A stretch of 64,000 nucleotides of DNA from Marchantia polymorpha subsp. ruderalis (lineage: Eukaryota > Streptophyta > Marchantiopsida > Marchantiales > Marchantiaceae): NCBI GenBank assembly GCA_037833965.1, contig AP031356.1, positions 15,398,501 to 15,462,500 on the forward strand, written 5' to 3'. Positions 1 to 8,429 of this stretch are shown piece by piece; the stretch's first letter is position 1, and each line of letters opens with the position of its first letter. Position numbers and translations under genes: made by a program. Below the pieces are notes generated by a model. The model saw nothing but the letters and a program-made list of their open reading frames with translations. It was not told where the DNA came from and ran no database searches.

Positions 1-2933
1 TACGAACAAATGTACCGCGCAAGGCGGAAAACTCGCCTTCGGCGCTACGCCCCCATGTCCGCAAGGTGACACGCTCGCGGAGTTCAAATCCGTCAATTCG
101 AGCGTGAGAGTTTAATCGACGACGGCGGAGCGTGAAGCCGCGCGTGAGAGCGAAGACCGTTCCAGCGTACAGCCGGCGCGGCCATCAAGTGAGACGTTCT
201 TCACGACCAAGAGACGACCATGACCTTCGACCGGGCGGCGGAGAGCGTCCCATTCTTGAATTCGCGATTCCAATCTCTTGTGCGCGCTGCGCGCATCCAT
301 CTGCTGGCTGCGGACCATTCCCGACGTCGTCACACAGGAGATTTCTTGTTGATTGAGGGAGAAGTGAGTGCGCGTGATTTGGGATTGAGAGCGATTAGAG
401 TTTGCCGAGAGAGAAATAAACGCGGACAGTGCGGAAGTAGAATGAGCGGGCGAGCGAACCCCAGGAACGCAATGACGAGACCGAGCAGATTGCGGATGGT
501 GCCACTTCGCCTGCCGCAGAACGGGCTGCGCGCTTTCGAAGAGCGCTTAATAGCAAGAAAGCTCGATTTCTTGCTATGGGGATGGAATTACATCTGCGCG
601 AATATGGTGCGCGAGTGGCTAGAGCCACAGGGACCACCCTCGCGCGGATTGCGTCCGCATGTGGACCGGTGGACAGTCCAAGATTGGGCGCAGGCGTTGG
701 GAAGATGTGCTGGCATGCCAGGGCATCTCCTTTTCGACAGCGAGAGCATCAAGGTGACCAAGCAAGAAGAGGCGCAATTTGTGGAGCTGTTCAAGACCGG
801 GAGGTCTACCAAGAATGGGTACAGGACCCGTGATTACAAAGATCGATTTCGCCGGACTCTGTCCGCGGCGCTGATGCAATTACTGCAGCCGCACCGCGCC
901 TGCTACATCACATTGTGGCAGGTCTCTTTTGTGGAGTGCGTCATCGAGGGAACTCCAATTCACTGGGCGAGCATCCTGCACAGGGTGATGCGATAGCACG
1001 CGTTTGAGGAGAAGGGGGGAACTCTAAACCATCTTTCTCCTTTCCTCATCAATTTTTATCGACAGCGGAATTGTTTGACAGCGGCAGAGCTTGAACATTT
1101 TCCGCCACTGTCCATCGACCATCCCGGGAAGTATGTGCGGGAGAACGAGGTCGATACTGATGCAGAGGAGTCACCGACTTCTACCCCGTCAAGACGGAGG
1201 GACGAAGGGAGACACACCCCTGCAGCGCGAGTGCCGCGGAAGCGGCGATGGAGGGAAGAGTCCGAAGAGGAGCAGCATCAAGAACCCTCTGCTCCCATTC
1301 GACCGCGGCCGCTGTGCGAGCCATACAGCCGGCCGAAGCAGAAGGCACGCAGACTGGTGTTACCAGCTGACAGTGCAGACACGGCGACAATTGCAACGGA
1401 GATAGGAAGTGCGTCGCCAGAGAGGCGAGAAGAAGCGCGGACGACCGCAGGAGCGACGGGCCACGCTGCAACCTCGTCGGGAGAGAGGCCGCCTACGGGA
1501 CAAGGGCCTCCGGAGTTACCACGTGCGATGCGGACAGATGTTCCGTTTGCGCACAGGCAAACCTCCGCGGACGGACGAGTCTCCGCGGACCGGCGAACAC
1601 AAGTGGACGTGGATCTACGCTTACGCGTGGGAAGGAGCAGTCCGCCTGTGCACAGGTGCTCGCCTGTGCACAGGTCGCCTGTGAACAGGACAGAATCACC
1701 CCCGTTCCAACGCAGGAAGGGGAAGGAGCCGGCGGAAGAACCGCCTACGAGACACCGGCCCTCGGGGCCAGACCCTCCGGCGCACCACGCGCCGCAATTC
1801 GCGCCTTCGGCGCCAGGGCCTTCGAGCCGAGGGGATTCGAGCAGAGAGCGTGCGGAGGCCGCACCATCGGCGGGAAGTCCGCCGATAGATGCGCCTTCGG
1901 CGGTAGGGCCTATAGGCCAAGGAACATCGGGCGTGCGGCCCCCGGCCATGTCGCCTTCGGCGATAGATGTCCGCGGCGCTACGCCTGCGGCGGACAAGGC
2001 GCCGGCAAATGCGCCTGCGCACGGGCCGAGCACAGCCCCCACGGACCGATCGAGGGAGCAGCAGACGGAGGAGCGGAGTGACTGTCCGCGGGACGACATC
2101 TCGATGCGCGATGCGCAATCCAACCCCGCGCAGCCACCCTCCGCTCGATCACCTCCGGCGACGGACGACGGCGACAGAGAGAACGCGGTAGGCAATCAAC
2201 AAGCGAGCGACGGGGATGCCGCTCGGATACATTCGCCTTCCGCCTTAGACATTTTGGCGACGAGCAGCGAGGCTGCAGCCGTGCCTTCGCAGGCAGCACA
2301 CGTCGAGGACGTGCAGCCCCACTCGGGGCAGTCGCCGACGCAATCAATGGCGACTGAAATTCTCCACTCAGATGATGACGACGGAGGCTCCACGGAAGAA
2401 ATGTCAGGAGCAGAAGACACCGAGGAGGAGGAGGAGGAAATTGTTGGAGCGCCGGCGGCGGCGCTCTCTGAGCAGGTGATTCCGTTGCTGCGGTACTTGG
2501 ATCGCAAGGTCGATAAATACGCCGACCCACTCCAGCCGGGATCTTACATCGAGTTAGTGCGCAGGCGGACTCGCACTAAAGTCCACACAAGCAAGCTGTT
2601 AGCTAGAGTGGACCAGGAGTTGAGGGACTTGAAGGAGAAGCATGAGTGCTTGTGGGGACAGTACAAGCTTAATCAGAAATTCTACAAGCACTCCGAGAAG
2701 ATGAAGGATGAGAAACTGGGCGAGCTCACCAAGGAGCAGGTGAAGGTCAAGGAAGCACTCAACTCTGAGCAGGCCCAGAATCGGATTTTGTCAGAGGAGC
2801 TCGTGCGACAGACGCGGTTGTTGGAACAATGTCAGCTCGCACGGCAGGCGGATGAAGAGTTAATCCGCAGGTTACAGTCAGAGTGTGGCGAATTGAGGGC
2901 GCAACGTGCTGAAGCCGAATCGCAATTAGTGAC
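1..2933 (+). mobile_element. Giant-LTR fragment (subfamily A), cut by insertion
   Basis: This stretch matches the complete LTR at 2934-8343 from its position 3959 onward (base 1 corresponds to 3959). It ends in mid-ORF at 2933, where the TG terminus of the next LTR begins. The left edge is the window edge, so the true 5' end is not seen. The right part of this LTR, which should follow the insertion, does not appear after the inserted element at 19516, so the pair of flanks is not a simple insertion site. Confidence 0.85.
220..2933 (+). pseudogene. LTR-encoded ORF, copy 1 (nonsense, truncated)
   Basis: This is the same protein as the intact LTR ORF at 4178-7330, starting with MTFDRAAESVPFLNSRF. 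It carries a TAG at 994-996 where the intact copy has CAG (the conserved VMRQHAFEEK region). It is then open again until an LTR inserts at 2934, so the last 130 or so residues are lost and a few LTR-derived codons follow. The function is unknown; see the entry at 4178 for architecture. This copy is non-functional as it stands. Confidence 0.85.
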
Positions 2934-4177
2934 TGTGGTACCCCACTTTTGGCAATTTTGAGGAAATTAAAACATTTTTGGAAAACTGTACCCCGGCAGC
3001 ATTGTAAATAGCCTTCGGTACATCAAAACAGAGTGAATCCGGAAGATCGCGGGGATTCTCGAGGGATCTTGTAGAATCTGGGATTTGGGGTGCAGTAGTA
3101 AGGTCAGGCACCACCCTCCCTGCGAGCTCCGCAGTTAGGATCTCTACGGCGCAAGGCGCAAAACCCGCCTTCGGAGGTTGCGTCCGCGGCTGTAGGGAAA
3201 CCCTCGTAATTAGGTAACCCTCGGGCGCCTTGACCAAGTTTGGATCCCGTTGGAAAGAGCTCGACGCGCTGATTCCAACGAGCCCAAGAACGCTTGGAAC
3301 GGACGAGGACTTAGGGAGTTATCGCTACTGGAAGAAACGGAGGCGGTCGCCCCCGGCGGAAGGATTTCGCCACCGGCGCGAATTCCGCCTGCGCGGAAGG
3401 GGGATTCAAGTTTTGTCCTATGCGCGGACGAAGGCGTTCGCCTGTGCACAGGCGAAGTAGGGTTAGGGAAGGCGCGAAGTCCGCCTACGCACAGGCGTTC
3501 GCCTGTGCACAGGCACTTCGGCGTCGGCGGGAGATCCGCCTTGGGCCCTAGAAATGCGCCTTGTGAGGTAGAAAGTGTACGGCGCCTTCCGCGCCAGCGC
3601 AGCGCAGCGTACGTCGGAAGACCGCCAGAGTAATCCAATCGGTACGGACCATGCGGACGGCACGGGTGGATGCGCTCTTGGACGGACGGAGTTGCGGCGG
3701 CGGAAGCGCCGACGGAGAGACAAGGAACGGACAGACTGGACGGAGACGGCTGACCACGGTCAACGCCTTCCGCGCCAGCGCAGCGCCGCGGACGGAATTC
3801 GCCTGCGCACAGGCGAACGCCTGTGCACAGGAGGATGTTCAAGTTCCGCGCCGGCGGAGAATCCGCCGAGGCCCCTGCCTGCGCACAGGCAGGAGTTGAA
3901 TTTTCGTCCGACATGCGGACACACGCGTCAAGGCAGAAGGAGATTGGCCGAGGGGCGGTACGAACAAGTGTACCGCGCAAGGCGGAAAACTCGCCTTCGG
4001 CGCTACGCCCCCATGTCCGGAGGGTGACACGCTCGCGGAGTTCAAATCCGCCAATTCGAGCGTGAGAGTTTAATCGACGACGGCGGAGCGTGAAGCCGCG
4101 CGTGAGAGCGAAGACCGTTCCAGCGTACAGCCGGCGCGGCCATCAAGTGAGACGTTCTTCACGACCAAGAGACGACC

Positions 4178-7100
4178 ATGACCTTCGACCGGGCGGCGGA
4201 GAGCGTCCCATTCTTGAATTCGCGATTCCAATCTCTTGTGCGCGCTGCGCGCATCCATCTGCTGGCTGCGGACCATTCTCGTCGTCGTCGCACAGGAGAT
4301 TTCTTGTTGATTGAGGGAGAAGTGAGTGCGCGTGATTTGGAATTGAGAGCGATTAGAGTTTGCCGAGAGAGAAAGAAACGCGGACAGTGCGGAAGTAGAA
4401 TGAGCGGGCGAGCGAACCCCAGGAACGCAATGACGAGACCGAGCAGATTGCGGATGGTGCCACTTCGCCTGCCGCAGAACGGGCTGCGCGCTTTCGAAGA
4501 GCGCTTAATAGCAAGAAAGCTCGATTTCTTGCTATGGGGATGGAATTACATCTGCGCGAATATGGTGCGCGAGTGGCTAGAGCCACAGGGACCACCCTCG
4601 CGCGGATTGCGTCCGCATGTGGACCGGTGGACAGTCCAAGATTGGGCGCAGGCGTTGGGAAGATGTGCTGGCATGCCAGGGCATCTCCTTTTCGACAGCG
4701 AGAGCATCAAGGTGACCAAGCAAGAAGAGGCGCAATTTGTGGAGCTGTTCAAGACCGGGAGGTCTACCAAGAATGGGTACAGGACCCGTGATTACAAAGA
4801 TCGATTTCGCCGGACTTTGTCCGCGGCGCTGATGCAATTACTGCAGCCGCACCGCGCCTGCTACATCACATTGTGGCAGGTCTCTTTTGTGGAGTGCGTC
4901 ATCGAGGGAACTCCAATTCACTGGGCGAGCATCCTGCACAGAGTGATGCGACAGCACGCGTTTGAGGAGAAGGGGGGAACTCTAAACCATCTTTCTCCTT
5001 TCCTCATCAATTTTTATCGACAGCGGAATTGTTTGACAGCGGCGGAGCTTGAACATTTTCCGCCATTGTCCATCGACCATCCCGGGAAGTATGTGCGGGA
5101 GAACGAGGTCGACACTGATGCGGAGGAGTCACCGACTTCTACCCCATCAAGACGGAGGGATGAAGGGAGACACACCCCTGCGGCGCGAGTGCCGCGGAAG
5201 CGGCGATGGAGGGAAGAGGCCGAAGAGGAGCAGCATCAAGAACTCTCTGCTCCCATTCGACCGCGGCCGCTGTGCGAGCCATACAGCCGGCCGAAGCAGA
5301 AGGCACGCAGACTGGTGTTGCCAGCTGACAGTGCAGACACGGCGACGATTGCGACGGAGATAGGAAGTGCGTCGCCAGAGAGACGAGAGGAAGCGCGGAC
5401 GACCGCAGGAGCGACGGGCCACGCTGCAACCTCGTCGGGAGAGAGGCCGCCTACGGGCCAAGGGCCTCCGGAGTTACCACGTGCGATGCGGACAGATGTT
5501 CCGTTTGCGCACAGGCGAACCTCCGCGGACGGACGAGCCTCCGCGGATCGGCGAACACAAGTGGACGTGGATCTACGCTTACGCGTGGGAAGGAGCAGTC
5601 CGCCTGTGCACAGGCGCTCGCCTGTGCACAGGTCGCCTGTGCACAGGTCACCTGTGCACAGAACACCTCCACACGTGCCGCCTGTGCACAGGCAAGAATC
5701 ACCCCCGTTCCAACGTAGGAAGGGGAAGGAGCCGGCGGAAGAACCGCCTACGAGACACCGGCCCTCGGGGCCAGACCCTCCGGCGCACCACGCGCCGCAA
5801 TTCGCGCCTTCGGCGCCAGGGCCTTCGAGCCGAGGGGATACGAGCAGAGAGCGTGCGGAGGCCGCACCATCGGCGGGAAGTACGCCGATAGATGCGCCTT
5901 CGGCGGTAGGGCCTATAGGCCAAGGAGCATCGGGCGTGCGGCCCCCGGCCATGTCGCCTTCGGCGATAGATGTCCGCGGCGCTACGCCTGCGGCGGACAA
6001 GGCGCCGGCACATGCGCCTGCGCACGGGCCGGACACAGCCCCCACGGACCGATCAAGGGAGCAGCAGACGGAGGAGCGGAGTGACTGTCCGCGGGACGAC
6101 ATCTCGATGCGCGATGCGCAATCCAACCCCGCGCAGCCACCCTCCGCTCGATCGCCTTCGGCGACGGACGACGGCGCCAGAGAGAATGCGGTGGGCAATC
6201 AACCAGCGAGCGATGGGGATGCCGCTCGGATACATTCGCCTTCCGCCTTAGACATTTTGGCGACGAGCAGCGAGGCTGCAGCCGTGCCTTCGCAGGCAGC
6301 ACATGTCGAGGACGTGCAGCCCCACTCGGGGCAGTCGCCGACGCAATCAATGGCGACTGAAATTCTCCACTCGGATGATGAGGACGGAGGCTCCACGGAA
6401 GAAATGTCAGGAGCAGAAGACACCGAGGAGGAGGAGGAGGAAATTGTTGGAGCGCCGGCGGCGGCGCTCTCTGAGCAGGTGATTCCGTTGCTGCGGTACT
6501 TGGATCGCAAGGTCGATAAATACGCCGACCCACTCCAGCCGGGATCTTACATCGAGTTAGTGCGCAGGCGGACTCGCACTAAAGTCCACACCAGCAAGCT
6601 ATTAGCTAGAGTGGACCAGGAGTTGAGGGACTTGAAGGAGAAGCATGAGTGCTTGTGGGGACAGTACAAGCTTAATCAGAAATTCTACAAGCACTCCGAG
6701 AAGATGAAGGATGAGAAACTGGGCGAGCTCACCAAGGAGCAGGTGAAGGTCAAGGAAGCACTCGATTTTGAGCAGGCCCAGAATCGGATTTTGTCAGAGG
6801 AGCTCGTGCGACAGACGCGGTTGTTGGAACAATGTCAGCTCGCACGGCAGGCGGATGAAGAATTAATCCGCAGTTTACAGTCAGAGTGTGGCGAATTGAG
6901 GGCGCAACGTGCTGAAGCCGAATCGCAATTAGTGACCATTGAAGAGGATCGCAGGAAGGAGGCGGATCGCACGAAGGTGGAGACGGCGAAGCGAGTCGCC
7001 CACTGTCTCAAGGGCTACGCCCACTGGGAAGTGAAGGCGCAGGAGAAACTCACACTGCGGGAGTTTGAATTGCGCGCAGCCGGGTTGTTGTCAGGCGACA

Positions 7101-7330
7101 GTAGGAGTCGGCGGAAGGTAGCGAAGAAGCTCGAGGCCTTTCTGTCGAAGGCACAGGATACCATGTCCGCCCTCGAGGGGGAGGTGTCCGCGGCGTTGCA
7201 GCGGTTGGGACTGCGTAGTCGAGCGGAAGAGTGGCAGGGTAGGGAGCTAGTGCGCGGCAGTCGGCCGCGCAGGAGACGTAGTACAGGTTCCGCGGAGTGT
7301 AGTGTAGCGTGGTTCCGTGCAGGCGTGTAG
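4178..7330 (+). CDS. LTR-encoded protein of unknown function, 1,050 aa (intact copy)
   Basis: This is the only uninterrupted copy of an ORF carried inside the U3 region of every giant LTR here. The ATG at 4178 sits in the context GACCATGACC and is conserved in all copies. Residues 1-305 form a conserved globular-looking domain (motifs LDFLLWGWNYIC, HVDRWTVQDWAQALGRC, LLQPHRACYITLWQVSFV, GGTLNHLSPFLINFYRQR). Residues 305-720 are Pro/Ser/Arg/Ala-rich and include PVHRSPVHR repeats encoded by DNA palindromes. An acidic stretch with six Glu lies near 751-756. Residues 760-1050 look helical and coiled-coil, with many heptad-like Leu, Glu, Lys and Arg, and a basic tail. The N-terminal pattern faintly resembles the 'putative plant transposon protein' domain of Athila-like elements; that is inference. 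It has no gag zinc knuckle, protease or polymerase motif. I do not recognise the function. Candidates are an accessory, structural or regulatory retroelement protein, or a captured host gene. Confidence 0.75.
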   Translation: MTFDRAAESVPFLNSRFQSLVRAARIHLLAADHSRRRRTGDFLLIEGEVSARDLELRAIRVCRERKKRGQCGSRMSGRANPRNAMTRPSRLRMVPLRLPQNGLRAFEERLIARKLDFLLWGWNYICANMVREWLEPQGPPSRGLRPHVDRWTVQDWAQALGRCAGMPGHLLFDSESIKVTKQEEAQFVELFKTGRSTKNGYRTRDYKDRFRRTLSAALMQLLQPHRACYITLWQVSFVECVIEGTPIHWASILHRVMRQHAFEEKGGTLNHLSPFLINFYRQRNCLTAAELEHFPPLSIDHPGKYVRENEVDTDAEESPTSTPSRRRDEGRHTPAARVPRKRRWREEAEEEQHQELSAPIRPRPLCEPYSRPKQKARRLVLPADSADTATIATEIGSASPERREEARTTAGATGHAATSSGERPPTGQGPPELPRAMRTDVPFAHRRTSADGRASADRRTQVDVDLRLRVGRSSPPVHRRSPVHRSPVHRSPVHRTPPHVPPVHRQESPPFQRRKGKEPAEEPPTRHRPSGPDPPAHHAPQFAPSAPGPSSRGDTSRERAEAAPSAGSTPIDAPSAVGPIGQGASGVRPPAMSPSAIDVRGATPAADKAPAHAPAHGPDTAPTDRSREQQTEERSDCPRDDISMRDAQSNPAQPPSARSPSATDDGARENAVGNQPASDGDAARIHSPSALDILATSSEAAAVPSQAAHVEDVQPHSGQSPTQSMATEILHSDDEDGGSTEEMSGAEDTEEEEEEIVGAPAAALSEQVIPLLRYLDRKVDKYADPLQPGSYIELVRRRTRTKVHTSKLLARVDQELRDLKEKHECLWGQYKLNQKFYKHSEKMKDEKLGELTKEQVKVKEALDFEQAQNRILSEELVRQTRLLEQCQLARQADEELIRSLQSECGELRAQRAEAESQLVTIEEDRRKEADRTKVETAKRVAHCLKGYAHWEVKAQEKLTLREFELRAAGLLSGDSRSRRKVAKKLEAFLSKAQDTMSALEGEVSAALQRLGLRSRAEEWQGRELVRGSRPRRRRSTGSAECSVAWFRAGV

Positions 7331-7366
7331 CGTAGTGCAGTGTAGTGCTAGGTAGGACTTAGAAGG

Positions 7367-7375
7367 TATAAAATA
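7367..7375 (+). promoter_or_regulatory. LTR TATA box
   Basis: TATAAAATA lies 37 bp after the LTR ORF stop. The equivalent is found in every LTR: 18543-18551, 22942-22950 (TATAAAGTA), 46439-46447 (TATAAAGTA), and on the minus strand at 27082-27090 and 48150-48158. It is the likely core promoter for the genomic RNA and marks the end of U3. Confidence 0.7.
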
Positions 7376-7378
7376 GTT

Positions 7379-7395
7379 CCAGGCGTTTTGCCTGG
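7379..7395 (+). promoter_or_regulatory. Conserved short hairpin just after the TATA box
   Basis: The sequence reads CCAGGC-GTTTT-GCCTGG here. Subfamily B LTRs have CAAGGC-GTCTT-GCCTTG (22954-22970), so the stem is kept while a base pair changes from C:G to A:T. It lies where the transcription start or the 5' end of R is expected. It may be an RNA hairpin or a DNA element; its role is unknown. Confidence 0.45.
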
Positions 7396-8365
7396 GGTTC
7401 TTTCCCAAACTCAGAAGTATAGTTCAGGAACCCATTTCCTTTGCGTGTTTGTGTCCTTGAGTTCTGTCACCACGCACGAGGAGTTACAACTTAGCGTTCC
7501 GCATTTTGTAGCTGAAGGCCTTCGGCCGAATGTTCAGAGCTAGTCCATTGGTTAGAGACTTGAGTAGTCCGGATCTGCACCTGCGGGTGACTGCCGATGC
7601 TCAGAGCCAGTGACTAGTTAGATACTTGAACAGTTTCGCCCCTACACCTTCGAGTGTTTCTTTCTGATTGTACTCCTTTGGGATTTTTCCCCTGAATGCC
7701 AAAGTGAAGTTTTGCTACTTCGTGTAAGCCTTGGTTGTAAATTCAGGTTACGCTGCAGCAGGTGCCTTGAGGGTAACCCCTGTAGTATTTCTGGGAATGA
7801 CAAGTGCCTGAGAATTCAAACTCTTCAATAGACTGTTGTTGTGTTACTGGAATGTTTCACAGTGAGTCCTTCAGTGTGGACCTGTGTTCTCTGCGCGTTT
7901 TGTGAGTTGAGAGTGTTGTTCACCGCGTCTGAGTGACTTCGATCCGAAGTAGGTAGTCCAAACCGGGTTTCCTACGCTAGCAGCAAGCTAGTGGAAGCCT
8001 TGTAAAAGCCGGAGTTGGAAGTCACTGCCCGCAGCTTTGCCGAGTGTGCTCGCGAGAGACTTTCCCCCCTGAAATCTTGAGTAGAGGTCCTAACGGATCT
8101 CTGGGTTGTGTTTCTGTAGTTTCAGGTGTGTGTGTGTGTGTGTGTTACGCTGCACTGTGCGACCTCCGAGTGCGCTCCGAGTGGACACTTGCAGTATTTC
8201 TGGGAGTGACAGTCGCCTGAGAATTCAAACTCCTCAATAGTCTGTTAAAACGTGACACTTTGTACCCTGTGTGTTCCTCTGTCCCTGTGGGTTCGACCTT
8301 TCTACCACTATATTGCAGTTTTAGCCTTTAGTGGGTTATTACATAAGAAGCCGACAACTTCTTTT

Positions 8366-8383
8366 TGGCGCCGCTGCCGGGGA
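8366..8383 (+). other. Primer binding site, tRNA-Asp type
   Basis: TGGCGCCGCTGCCGGGGA begins 22 nt after the LTR end. It differs at one position from the complement of the plant tRNA-Asp(GUC) 3' end as I recall it. The same 18 bases occur at 52720-52737. It would prime minus-strand DNA synthesis. Confidence 0.8.
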
Positions 8384-8429
8384 CAGTTGCGTCAACACCG
8401 GGGTTTTTACGAGCAGCCATGCTCGGTGA

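Larger units (their letters stand above)
2934..8343 (+). repeat. 5' LTR, 5,410 bp (subfamily A)
   Basis: It starts TGTGGTACCCCAC and ends GTGGGTTATTACA. The first 1.2 kb (2934-4177) holds no convincing gene and is dense in GC-rich palindromes such as GCCTGTGCACAGGC (3440-3453, 3501-3514) and relatives (3483-3496, 3801-3814, 3877-3890). The ORF occupies 4178-7330. A TATA box at 7367-7375 implies that everything up to there is U3 and that R-U5 spans roughly 7400-8343. U5 contains a (GT)n run at 8126-8145 and ends with a GTGGGTTCGACC motif resembling a tRNA T-arm. Confidence 0.92.

Noticed and set aside
1278-2195. Long antisense ORFs of about 290-320 codons opposite the Pro-rich part of the LTR ORF (also 5236-6198 and 28331-29206)
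   Set aside because: They recur only because the GC-rich palindromic words lack stops on both strands. They have no domain and break where the sense ORF varies in length.
3440-3514. CRISPR-like array of GCCTGTGCACAGGC words
   Set aside because: Spacing is irregular, the words are palindromes without unique equal-length spacers, there are no cas genes and the DNA is eukaryotic.
8296-8315. tRNA gene suggested by GTGGGTTCGACC near the LTR end
   Set aside because: Only a T-arm-like word is present. No acceptor, D-arm or anticodon arm can be drawn around it.
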